Below, piece after piece: positions 9,001 to 16,228 of a stretch of DNA of 64,000 bases. The notes under the pieces were generated by a model. That model did not search any database. It was not told where the DNA came from and worked only from the letters and a program-made list of their open reading frames with translations. The stretch lies in assembly GCF_000442255.1 (NCBI RefSeq), contig NZ_KE557276.1:58835-122834 (forward strand), read 5' to 3'. The DNA comes from Salipiger mucosus DSM 16094. GTDB taxonomy: Bacteria; Pseudomonadota; Alphaproteobacteria; Rhodobacterales; Rhodobacteraceae. The position numbers and the translations under genes are program-made. How positions within the stretch are numbered: position 1 is the first letter of the stretch; every line of letters begins with the position of its first letter.

Positions 9001-9797
9001 TCCTCGAAGGTGAGGTGGATCGTCGCGAGATCGCCGAGCGTGACCACGCGGTCGCCGTTCACCTTCACCGGCAGGTCGTAGACGTCGCGCGGGTCGTGGA
9101 AGCTCGAGGGGATCTTGACCGAGAACGCGCCGCGGTCGGTCTCGACCTCGCCCGCCGCGACGAGCAGGTTGTTGTTCTGCACGACGTTGATCAGCTCGCC
9201 CGCCGTGACGTTGTAGGACTCCAGCTTGAGCGGGTCGATGGTGACCTCGAGCATTTCGTCGCGGTTGCCCGCGATGCCGGCCTCGAGCACGGCGTCGAGG
9301 CCCTCGATCTCGTCCTGCAGGTCCTTGGCGACCTGTGCCATGGTGCGCTCGGGGATCGGGCCGGTGAGCGAGACGATGAGGATCGGGAATTCCGAGAAGT
9401 TGATCTCGTTGATCGTGTAGGTCTCGGCCCCTTCGGGGAAATCCGCCTCGGCGGTGCTCATGGCGTCGCGGACCTCGGCCATGGTTTCGGTCTTGTTCCA
9501 GCCGAACTCGAATTCCAGCGCCACGCCGGCATAGCCCTCGGCGGCGGTGCTCGACATGGTCTTGAGCCCGTCGATGTCCGACAGCTCGGTCTCCATCGGG
9601 CGCACCAGCAGGGCCTCGGAATCCTCGGCCGAGATGCCGGGGAAGGGGACCGAGACGAAGAGCGCGGGGATCTCGATGTCGGGCTCGCCCTCCTTGGGGA
9701 GGGTCCAGTAGGCGTAGCCGCCCGCCGCGATCGAAAGCACGATGAAGGCCAGGACCATGCGCGCCCGCGTGGCGGCCCAGTCGACGATGCCGGTCAC
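6099..9797 (-). CDS. RND-family efflux permease
   Basis: A 1232-residue inner-membrane transporter of the resistance-nodulation-division superfamily that would export hydrophobic compounds by proton exchange together with the adaptor encoded just upstream. The N-terminal TM1 is followed by a large periplasmic loop, a central TM2-6 block, TM7, a second loop and TM8-12. TM4 reads GMLVDGAIVVVEY, so only one of the two usual relay Asp residues is kept. The GTG start at 9797 overlaps the adaptor stop by four bases (GTGA). The protein is longer than AcrB mainly because of an Arg-rich cytoplasmic linker before TM7 and a C-terminal extension. No outer-membrane TolC-type gene is in the window. The substrate is unknown. 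Confidence 0.88.
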   Translation of the reverse strand: MTGIVDWAATRARMVLAFIVLSIAAGGYAYWTLPKEGEPDIEIPALFVSVPFPGISAEDSEALLVRPMETELSDIDGLKTMSSTAAEGYAGVALEFEFGWNKTETMAEVRDAMSTAEADFPEGAETYTINEINFSEFPILIVSLTGPIPERTMAQVAKDLQDEIEGLDAVLEAGIAGNRDEMLEVTIDPLKLESYNVTAGELINVVQNNNLLVAAGEVETDRGAFSVKIPSSFHDPRDVYDLPVKVNGDRVVTLGDLATIHLTFEDRAGTARFNGDTTVALQVVKRKGFNVIDTAQAVRETVDAARADWPDELKAAVTVTASNDQSRIVESMVKQLEGSVLTAIALVMIVVLAALGTRAALLVGFAIPTSFLLCFVLLAAMGITISNIVMFGLILAVGMLVDGAIVVVEYADKRIAQGTGPMHAYVEAAKRMFWPVVSSTATTLCAFLPMLFWPGVAGQFMGMLPVTLIFVLSASLVVALVYLPVMGGVTGRFSRSLHRASTRLRRALPAWPLRAALVPVTLLGMFTGAMLVLNPDFLGVTPLSGYTARLPGVAVFLAFAVAASVALDAAKLEHRRKRIRGRYRRRPFGRLIWALTANPVMPLVTIGAVIFFVISVFSYYGENNNGTEFFPPTEPEQALLYVRARGNLSIQEKDALVRRAEEIVLAHPGIETAFSFAGDGGLETNTGGAQPPKDTIGQIQIETVPWEDRRDRPELDGDRVLAEITDRLDAIPGIKTEIINLAMGPSSAKPVHLRLSGDDWEDLLAATATARERFDALPGLRLVEDTRPLPGIDWQIDVDVEKAGRYGADVATVGAMVQLVTRGVLLDTMRVESSDEEIEIRVRLPEQDRVLSTLDSLKVRTNDGLIPLSNFVTRQPVEKLAEISRVDQTRTFDLKAAVAEGLVKFTGEGEVRGYGREDADGTLQLGDTRYAVTQTAGDTETDTLSRMAAAGALSATPVTPTDRIDMLTGWLESDPFAGDIGWEWTGDQEEQADSQAFLAQAFTAALALMFIILLAQFNSFYNAVLVLLAVVLSTAGVFIGILVLDQTFSTIMSGTGVVALAGIVVNNNIVLIDTYQDYARYMPRIEAIIRTAEDRIRPVFLTTVTTIAGLAPMMLGLSLDFFAGGYSVDSPTSLMWKPLAAAVVFGLAIATVLTLVFTPAMLALRVWFTTYLHWIARALAALSLGRQSRAARDWALNRAARGVRAPEIVWDEAPDRQDIAPAPGTPTVRAAE

Positions 9798-11111
9798 TGG
9801 AGGACCTCCTCGAAGGATGCGTCGACGGTGACGCCGTCGGTGACGTATTCCTGGCCGACGGTGATGACGTCGACCTCGTCGGGCAGGCCCGCGACCCAGA
9901 TGCCCTCGCGGGTGTCGCGCAGCACGGTGACGGGCATGAAGCGGGCGGTGCCCTCGTCCGAGACGGCGCGGATGCCGATGGCGCCGGTGTCGTCGAGGGT
10001 CATCGCGGATTGCGGGAGCAGATGCGCCTTGGCGCCCTCGGCCTCGATGGCGATTTCGGCGGTCTGGCCGGCGCGCAGCGCGAGGTCGGGGTTGGGCAGC
10101 GTGACCTCGACCCGGAAGGTGCGGGTGGTGGCGTCGGCCTGCCGCGAGACGAAGGTGACCTCGCCCACGACCTGCTGCCCTCCGGTGAGCCGGGCGCCGG
10201 CGCGGGCGCCGGTCTCGACGCGGGTGACGTCGGTCTCGGGGACGAAGCCCACGAGCTTGACCGGGTCGAGCTGCAGCACGGTCGCGCAGGGGGCGCCAAC
10301 GCTCATCAGCGCGCCCAGCTCGGCGGTGTCGCTTTCCAGCACGCCGCCGAAGGGCGCCTCGATGGTCAGGTTGTCGACCACCGTCTGTGCCCGGGCGACG
10401 GCGGCGCGGGCGCTTTCGATCTGCGCCTCGAGGCCCTCGAGCCCCGACTGGGCGGATTTCAACCCGGCCTCGGCGCTGCTGACGGCGGCCTCGGCGGTGC
10501 GCTGGGCGGCGCGGGCCGAGGCGACGCGGGTGCGCGAGGCGAAGCCGCCCTGCGACAGTTCCTCGGCGGCGGTGAGGTTGATCTCGGCTTCCTCGACCTG
10601 AGCACGGGCCTGTTCGAGCATCGCCTCGGCCTCGGGGATGCGCGCCTCGACCTGCGGGCGCTGGGCGCGGGCCTGTGCCAGCTGCGCCTGCGCCTCGGCG
10701 AGCGAGGCGCCCGAGGTGCCGGGGTCGAGTTCGCACAGCAGCTCGCCCTCGGTCACGAGGCTGCCCTTGGGACGGCGGGGCGCTGACGATGCGGCCGCTG
10801 GTCTCGGCCATGACCGTGACCTCGCGCGAGGCCTGCGTCTCGCCCCTGGTGACGACGGCGTCGTCGATCTCCTGCGCGGTGGAGTGCATCGCCATGACGC
10901 GCACGACGCGGGGCTCGTCCGCCTCGGCTTCGGCTTCGGGCGCATCGGCGGTTTCGGGCGCCACGGTTTCCGGGGCCTCGGCGGCGGCCGTCTCGGGGCC
11001 TTCGGCGGGCGCGATCCGCTGGGCCCAGTCGAGCAGCCGGTCGCGTTCGATCACAACGGCGTAGAGCACGGCGGCGACGATGACCGCGGCGAGGATCGAG
11101 ATGATGCGCAT
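9794..11111 (-). CDS. RND efflux periplasmic adaptor (membrane fusion protein), frameshifted
   Basis: The adaptor should connect the downstream permease to an outer-membrane channel. It starts at ATG 11111 (AAAGG six bases upstream) with an N-terminal anchor helix, an Ala/Glu/Pro-rich linker, a lipoyl-type half motif (ETSGRIVSA), a long alpha-helical hairpin and a beta-barrel region; the C-terminus ends SFEEVLQ. The frame breaks at 10777-10780: four C on the coding strand, where three would restore one continuous protein. The first part runs in the same frame as the downstream permease, which hides the break. I suspect a sequencing error, but a natural inactivating mutation cannot be excluded. 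Confidence 0.8.
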
Positions 11112-11211
11112 TTCATGACCTTTACTACGAAGTACGCGAGGCAGCAGACGGTGGTTCACTTGTACGGGTCGGGCAGTCCCCCCGAACGCGCGGCCTTCGT
11201 CTGTGGCGCCC

Positions 11212-11233
11212 AACTGAACTGCTTGGTTCAGTT
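11212..11233. promoter_or_regulatory. Operator-like palindrome upstream of the RND operon
   Basis: Perfect 8-bp arms AACTGAAC (11212-11219) and GTTCAGTT (11226-11233) with a 6-base spacer. On the minus strand it directly follows and overlaps a promoter-like TTGAAG-N17-TAAACT, so a bound repressor would block efflux transcription. The shape fits a TetR/AcrR-type operator; no such regulator gene is adjacent. Confidence 0.6.
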
Positions 11234-11377
11234 TAAGCGCTGCCGGGGATTCCTTCAAGTTCGTAGAGGAGATTGCGTCGGGCTGTCGCGGAGCGGTGCA
11301 TTTTCGCCCCGGCGAGACGCCTTGGCACGCCCGGCCCGCCACTGTAAGAGGGGGCAAATCGAGCGAGCGAGGCCAAA

Positions 11378-12037
11378 TTGAGCGAGACAGACAGCTTCAT
11401 CGACGAGGTGACCGAAGAGGTCCGTCGCGACCGGCTTTTCGGCATGATGCGGCGCTACGGCTGGATCGCGATCCTGCTGGTCGTGCTGATCGTGGCGGGT
11501 GCGGCCTGGCGCGAATACGCCGCCTCGCGCGACCGGGCCGAGGCGCAGGCCTTTGGCGACGCCATCCTTGCAGCGCTTGAGCCCCAGGATCCCGAGGCGC
11601 GCGCCGAGGCGCTGGCCTCGGTCGAGGCGCCGGGGGCGCAGGGCGCGGCGGTGCTGCGGATGCTGGAATCCGCCGAACGGGCCTCGGCGGGCAACGAGGA
11701 CGCCGCCGTCTCGGCGCTGGAAGGCGTGGCCGGCAACGGCGAGGTCCCCGAGATCTACCGCGAGATCGCGGCCTTCAAGGCGGTGACCCGCGCGGGCGAG
11801 GCGATGTCGGTCGAGGACCGGCGCCAGCGGCTCGAGGCCCTTGCGACGCCGGGCCGTCCGCTGCGACTGCTGGCCGAGGAACAGCTCGCGCTGCTCGAGG
11901 TCGAGCAGGGCGAGGGCGATGCCGCGGTCGAACGGCTGGGCCGCATCGTCGAGGATTCCGAGGTGACGCCGGGCTTGCGCCAGCGGGCGTCTCAGTTGAT
12001 TGTGGCGCTGGGCGGCGCGCCCGAAGAGGCCGGGTGA
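11378..12037 (+). CDS. YfgM-like tetratricopeptide membrane protein
   Basis: A 219-residue protein with a cytoplasmic N-terminus (ETDSFIDEVTEEVRRDRL), one transmembrane helix at about residues 29-45 and an Ala/Glu-rich helical periplasmic domain of the TPR_21 / YfgM type. YfgM relatives work with the SecYEG translocon and periplasmic chaperones, and commonly sit next to bamB, as here. The likely start is TTG at 11378 with a GCGAGG element upstream; no in-frame ATG occurs before the helix except at about 11444, which would remove the conserved N-terminus. Its stop overlaps an in-frame GTG of the next gene. Confidence 0.75.
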   Translation: MSETDSFIDEVTEEVRRDRLFGMMRRYGWIAILLVVLIVAGAAWREYAASRDRAEAQAFGDAILAALEPQDPEARAEALASVEAPGAQGAAVLRMLESAERASAGNEDAAVSALEGVAGNGEVPEIYREIAAFKAVTRAGEAMSVEDRRQRLEALATPGRPLRLLAEEQLALLEVEQGEGDAAVERLGRIVEDSEVTPGLRQRASQLIVALGGAPEEAG

Positions 12038-12072
12038 ACCGGCGCGCAACGGCAGAAGACGGGGGCAGGAAC

Positions 12073-13401
12073 GTGCGCATCACCACGATTTCGGCGGGGC
12101 TTGTCGGGCTCACGATCCTGGCGGCCTGCGGGGAGCGCGAGGTCATCCTGCCCGGCGAACGGCTGGGCACGCGCGAGGTCCTGCAGGACGCGGCGCTGTC
12201 GGACGCGCCGACACCGCCGAACACGGCCCGCGCCATCGCGCTGTCCGCGACGCGTGGCAATGCTGACTGGGCTCAGAGCCCCGTTTCGGAATTCGCGCGG
12301 GTCGATCACCCGGCACTGAACGGCGCGCTGTCGCGCGTCTTCTCGGTCGAGCTGGGCGAGGGCGACACCCGCCGCAAGCGGCTGAACGTCGATCCCGTGG
12401 TCTCGGGCGGGCGCATCTTCGCGATGGACGCCGATCACACGCTGAGTTCCTTTTCCACCTCGGGCGAGCTGCTCTGGCAGAAGAGTATGGTCCCGCTGCG
12501 CGACGCTGCCTACCAGGCGCAGGGCGGCGGTCTCGCCGCGGCGGACGGACGTCTTTACGTCGCCTCGGGCTTCGGCCGGCTGGCCGCGCTGGACCCGGCG
12601 ACGGGGGCCGAGATCTGGACCCAGAAGCTGGGCGGCACGGCCACCGGCGCGCCGACGGCCTTCGGTGGGCTGGTCTACGTGACCTCGGCGGATTCGCGCG
12701 GCTGGGCGATCGAGGCCGACAGCGGCCGCATCCGCTGGCAGCTCGAGACGCCGGACAACATCAACAACGTGGCCGGCGCCCCGGCGCCCGCGGTGAGCGA
12801 CGAATACGCGATCTTCGCCTTCGGCTCGGGCGCGGTGCAGGGGGCCTTCCGGCAGGGCGGCCTGCGGGTCTGGAACGCCGACGTGGTGGGCAAGCGCAGC
12901 GGGTACGCCATCTCGACCGTGGACGACATCACCGGCGATCCGCTGATCGACGGCGACCGCGTCTACGTGGGCAACCATTCGGGCCGCATGGTGGCGCTGC
13001 AGCTTCAGAACGGCGAACGTCTCTGGACCGCGGACCTTGGCGCGCGCGGGCCGGTCTGGCCGGCGGGAGATTCGGTTTTCCTGGTGTCCGACCGCAACGA
13101 ACTGGTCCGCCTCGACGCCGCCACCGGCGAGCAGGTCTGGGCGGTGGATCTGCCCGGCTACGAGCCGGTGCGGCGTCCGCAGAAGCGGCGCGACTCGGCC
13201 TATGCGCATCATGGCCCCGTGCTGGCGGGCGGACGGCTGATCGTCGCCTCCTCCGACGGGGCGCTGCGCAGCTTCAACCCGGAGAACGGCGCGCTCCTCT
13301 CGGCCGTCGAGATCCCCGGCGGTGCGACGACGCGGCCGGCGATCGCGAACGGGGTGCTCTACCTCGCGACCGGAGACGGGCGGCTGGTCGCCTACCGCTG
13401 A
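12073..13401 (+). CDS. bamB: Outer-membrane assembly lipoprotein BamB (PQQ-like propeller)
   Basis: A predicted lipoprotein of the BAM complex, which inserts beta-barrel proteins in the outer membrane. The signal ends in a lipobox (LTILAAC), after which the protein is built from PQQ-like propeller blades with repeated signatures such as AALDPATGAEIWTQ, AIEADSGRIRWQ and VRLDAATGEQVW. The GTG at 12073 is preferred since it leaves a normal 19-residue lipoprotein signal and has GGGGG upstream; a GTG at 12034 overlapping the previous stop is the alternative and would add 13 residues. It forms an operon with the YfgM-like gene. The Der GTPase gene that often follows bamB is not present here. Confidence 0.9.
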   Translation: MRITTISAGLVGLTILAACGEREVILPGERLGTREVLQDAALSDAPTPPNTARAIALSATRGNADWAQSPVSEFARVDHPALNGALSRVFSVELGEGDTRRKRLNVDPVVSGGRIFAMDADHTLSSFSTSGELLWQKSMVPLRDAAYQAQGGGLAAADGRLYVASGFGRLAALDPATGAEIWTQKLGGTATGAPTAFGGLVYVTSADSRGWAIEADSGRIRWQLETPDNINNVAGAPAPAVSDEYAIFAFGSGAVQGAFRQGGLRVWNADVVGKRSGYAISTVDDITGDPLIDGDRVYVGNHSGRMVALQLQNGERLWTADLGARGPVWPAGDSVFLVSDRNELVRLDAATGEQVWAVDLPGYEPVRRPQKRRDSAYAHHGPVLAGGRLIVASSDGALRSFNPENGALLSAVEIPGGATTRPAIANGVLYLATGDGRLVAYR

Positions 13402-13405
13402 GGCG

Positions 13406-13870
13406 TCACTCCGCGCGGTAGTCCACCGCGCGGTGCCCGCCGCCTTCTGACAGGTGGGTTTCCTTTCCCGGGCTGACCTCGGTGTTCTGGGCGCTGACCG
13501 CGCGCCAGCCACTGACATCGCGTTGCAGAACAAACAGGAAGATGGTCTGGCGCGGGTCGGCGGTGCCGCCATCGGGCGTGCGCTGGCCCTTGAGGTGGAT
13601 GCGGGCGCGGACGAGCGCGTGGTCGGGGCCCAGCATTCGCACCTCGCAGCGGCCGATGCGCAGGGACGTCTCGGAGAAGAAGCTTTTCAAGGCGTAGTCG
13701 TGCGGCGCGGCGATGGCCGCGCGGCCGTGCCACCAGAGGCCCGTGACGTTCACGAAATCAGCGTCCTCGGTGAAGAGCGCCGCGATCTCGGCGCCCTCGC
13801 GACTGGCCCATGCGCGGGCAAAGGCGGCGGGGAAGTCGCCGGGATCGGACGGAAGGCGCGGGTCGCTCAC
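13406..13870 (-). CDS. SnoaL-like / SgcJ-type NTF2-fold protein
   Basis: A 154-residue soluble protein with the small alpha+beta cone fold used by ketosteroid-isomerase-like and DUF4440 proteins. Visible features: an N-terminal helix (FAAAFARAWASREGAEIAAL pattern), FTEDADFVNVTGLWWHGRAAI and a C-terminal beta segment with QRDVSGWRAVSAQNTEV. Members often bind small hydrophobic ligands; no catalytic assignment is possible. It is the last gene of a leftward set and ends four bases from the bamB stop. Confidence 0.75.
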   Translation of the reverse strand: MSDPRLPSDPGDFPAAFARAWASREGAEIAALFTEDADFVNVTGLWWHGRAAIAAPHDYALKSFFSETSLRIGRCEVRMLGPDHALVRARIHLKGQRTPDGGTADPRQTIFLFVLQRDVSGWRAVSAQNTEVSPGKETHLSEGGGHRAVDYRAE

Positions 13871-13892
13871 GCGGAGCCGGTCGCGGCGCGCA

Positions 13893-14366
13893 TCAGTTGT
13901 TCTTTCGCGTCGGCCGGAAGGGCAGGGGCGTGACGGGCACGCCCTCTTCGATCAATGCCTTGGCCTCGTCGCCGCGGGTCTCGCCCCAGATGGCGCGCTG
14001 CGGCGCCTCGCCGGAGTGCATCGCGCGCGCCTCGCGGGCGAAGTCGCGGCCGACGTAATCGGAGTTCGCCTCGACCTGCGCGCGCAGGGCGCGCAGCGCC
14101 TGTTCGGCGGGAGAGGCCGGCTCGCTGAGCGGGCCGGGCGCGGGCGCCTCGTCGCCGCCGTCCTGCTGCGCGCTCTCCTCTGGCGGCGCGCCGTCCTTGC
14201 GGCGCGAGCTGACGCTGGGCGCCATGAGGTCCTTTTGCACGTCGGTCGAGCCGCAGATCGCGCAGGCAACCATGCCGGCCGATTGCAGCTTGTCGAAGGC
14301 CTCGGCGGATTGGAACCAGCTGTCGAAGCGGTGGTCCGCACCGCATTTCAGGGAGTAATTGATCAT
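13893..14366 (-). CDS. DUF1178 family protein
   Basis: A 157-residue protein matching the DUF1178 pattern: N-terminal MINYSLKCGADHRFDSWFQS, a Cys pair in CAICGSTDV, then a variable acidic/Ala-rich linker and a conserved C-terminal part with YVGRDFAREARAMHSGEAP and IWGETRGDEAKALIEEGV. The Cys8, Cys35 and Cys38 arrangement suggests a zinc ribbon. The role is unknown. It lies 62 bases after the NUDIX gene in the same direction. Confidence 0.85.
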   Translation of the reverse strand: MINYSLKCGADHRFDSWFQSAEAFDKLQSAGMVACAICGSTDVQKDLMAPSVSSRRKDGAPPEESAQQDGGDEAPAPGPLSEPASPAEQALRALRAQVEANSDYVGRDFAREARAMHSGEAPQRAIWGETRGDEAKALIEEGVPVTPLPFRPTRKNN

Positions 14367-14428
14367 CTTTCACGCCTGTCTGAAGGCTGGACCCAAAGTA
14401 AACATGGCAAGGGCGAGTTCAAGGTCTC

Positions 14429-14890
14429 TTAACGGCCAAGGTTATCGGGATCGAAGCGCAGGAGCAGCTGCGCGAGATCGGGCTGCGCCACCATTTCGGC
14501 GGCGCGGCGGCGGCTGACCCAGCGCCGCTTGCGGATCCGGCGTTCGGGGAACCGCTTGTCCAGCTTGCTGACCTCGATCGGGAAGACCATGGCAAGGTGG
14601 GTCTGCCGGGTGCTGCGCTTGCGGTAGGTGTAGCCGCCGACCGAATTGCGCGCGGGCGTGCCGCGCACGCCGGCCTCTTCCCAGGCCTCGCGGGCGGCGG
14701 TCTCGGCGGGAGTGCGGCCGCGCATGGGCCAGCCCTTGGGCAGCGTCCAGCGCCGCCCGCCGCGGCTGGTGATCATGAGAATCTGCAGCTTGCCGCCACG
14801 CCTGCGGTAGCACAGGGCGGCATATTGCAGGTGCGGGACCTGATCCGGTGCGTTGGAGAAAAGCTGCTCGTGTTTGGGTTGCTTGGTCAT
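14429..14890 (-). CDS. NUDIX hydrolase
   Basis: A 153-residue soluble phosphohydrolase-fold protein. The NUDIX box is GWPMRGRTPAETAAREAWEE followed by AGV: the REAWEEAG half that binds metal is intact, while the first Glu of the canonical GX5E is Arg, a variant seen in diphosphoinositol-phosphate-hydrolase-like members. The substrate is unknown; nucleoside or inositol diphosphates are possible. The start at 14890 gives MTKQPKHEQLFS; longer frames upstream overlap waaA and are not used. It follows waaA by 38 bases in the same direction. Confidence 0.85.
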   Translation of the reverse strand: MTKQPKHEQLFSNAPDQVPHLQYAALCYRRRGGKLQILMITSRGGRRWTLPKGWPMRGRTPAETAAREAWEEAGVRGTPARNSVGGYTYRKRSTRQTHLAMVFPIEVSKLDKRFPERRIRKRRWVSRRRAAEMVAQPDLAQLLLRFDPDNLGR

Positions 14891-14928
14891 GGCGCCCCCT
14901 TGGTCGCAAACTGACCCAGGGCGGGGCC

Positions 14929-16128
14929 CTAGTCCACCCGTTGCAGCACCTCCGCGACGAGGGATTCGACATCCTGCCCCGATGCCAGCGTTTCCTGTGC
15001 GGCGGCGCCGAGGCGTTGCTGCTCGGCGGGCGCGCGCAGCTCGCCGAGGGCCTGCGCCAGCCCGGCGGCGTTCTCGACGGGCAGGGCGGCACCCGCGGCA
15101 TCGAGCGCCGCGAAGGGGGCGCGGAAGTTGGCCACGTCCGGCCCGTGCAGCAGGGCCGCGCCGAAGGCGGCGGGCTCGTAGGGTGTGTGGCCGCCGCGGT
15201 CGGTCAGCGTGCCGCCGATGAAGACCCGGCCCGCCAGCGGATAGAAGAGGGCCATCTCGCCCAGCGTGTCGGCGAGGTAGACCTCGGCCCTTGGTGCCTC
15301 GCCCCGGCTGCGGCGGGCGCAGCTCGGCCCGGCGGCCTCGATCATGCGTTCGATCTCGTCCGCGCGGCGCGGGTGGCGCGGGGCGAGGATGAGCCGGAGG
15401 TCCGGCTCCTGCCTGCGGGCGCGTCGGTGGGCATCGAGGACGATCTCCTCCTCGCCGGGGTGGGTCGAGGCGGCGAGCCATGTGCTGCCCCGCACGAAGG
15501 CCTGCTCGAGCGCGGGGTCATGCAGGTCGGGCGGGGCGTAGAAGGACTTGAGATCCACGACGGGACCCGCGGCTTCGGGCGGCAGGCCGCCCTCGCGGTA
15601 GCGTTCGAGCGAGGCGGCGTCCTGCGCCGAGACCCAGGCGAGGCGCCCGAGCACGCGGCGCTGCAGTGCGCCGAAGGCGCGCCAGCCGCGCGCGGTGCCC
15701 GCGCTGAGCCGGCCGCCCAGCACCAGCACGGGACCCGGGCAGGTCAGCACGCGGTGCGGCCAGAGCTCGGATTCCATCGCGACATGCGCGGTGACCTGCC
15801 AGCGCCGGTGCATGCGGCGCGCGACATGCGCGAGGTCGAGCGGCGCGAGCCGCGCGGTCAGCCCCCAGTCGCGGGCGAGCGCCACGCCGGTGGCCGAATT
15901 GCAGGTCACGAGAATCGCGAGGTCGGGCCGCGCGCGGCGCAGCGCCTCGATCACCGGGCGGGCCGAGGCCAGCTCGCCGTTGGAGGCGGCGTGCAGCCAG
16001 AGGTGCGGGCCGGGCTCCACCGGGCCGAAGGCCAGCCGCTCGCGCAGGGCCGTGCCATCACCGCGCAGCGCCGCACGGGCGAGCGTCCAGAGCGCGAAGA
16101 GCGAGACCAGCAGGCGGTAGAGGGGCAT
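14929..16128 (-). CDS. waaA: 3-deoxy-D-manno-octulosonic acid (Kdo) transferase
   Basis: A 399-residue glycosyltransferase that adds Kdo to lipid IVA on the inner face of the cytoplasmic membrane, an early step in lipopolysaccharide core synthesis. The N-terminal hydrophobic stretch (YRLLVSLFALWTLARAAL) anchors it. Family signatures: HLWLHAASNGELASARPVI, VAMESELWP with the conserved acidic residues, LILAPRHPRR and FIGGTLTDRGGHTPYEPAAF. The start at 16128 has GGAAGGAT six bases upstream; an upstream in-frame ATG at 16152 lacks this. It runs with the NUDIX gene and lies downstream of the first RTX gene. Confidence 0.92.
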   Translation of the reverse strand: MPLYRLLVSLFALWTLARAALRGDGTALRERLAFGPVEPGPHLWLHAASNGELASARPVIEALRRARPDLAILVTCNSATGVALARDWGLTARLAPLDLAHVARRMHRRWQVTAHVAMESELWPHRVLTCPGPVLVLGGRLSAGTARGWRAFGALQRRVLGRLAWVSAQDAASLERYREGGLPPEAAGPVVDLKSFYAPPDLHDPALEQAFVRGSTWLAASTHPGEEEIVLDAHRRARRQEPDLRLILAPRHPRRADEIERMIEAAGPSCARRSRGEAPRAEVYLADTLGEMALFYPLAGRVFIGGTLTDRGGHTPYEPAAFGAALLHGPDVANFRAPFAALDAAGAALPVENAAGLAQALGELRAPAEQQRLGAAAQETLASGQDVESLVAEVLQRVD

Positions 16129-16228
16129 GGCGATCCTTCCCGGGCACGCCATGCGGCTTACGGGGCGCAGGGGCGCGACACAAGCCCGCGGGCGGGATCG
16201 CGCCTTGGGTCGCCAGCCGGTCGGGCGC

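Noticed and set aside
6237-10601. Very long open frame antisense to the RND genes, with similar long frames opposite pepN (3172-5526) and the first RTX gene (16127-18214)
   Set aside because: They mirror the codon structure of well-identified genes on the other strand, are His/Gly/Arg-rich and show no domain. Expected in 70 % GC DNA.
6099-11357. A single 1752-codon protein joining adaptor and RND permease
   Set aside because: It arises because the adaptor's N-terminal part lies in the permease frame after the indel at 10777; the middle of it is low-complexity Arg/Pro/Gly sequence, while the proper adaptor domain is in the neighbouring frame.
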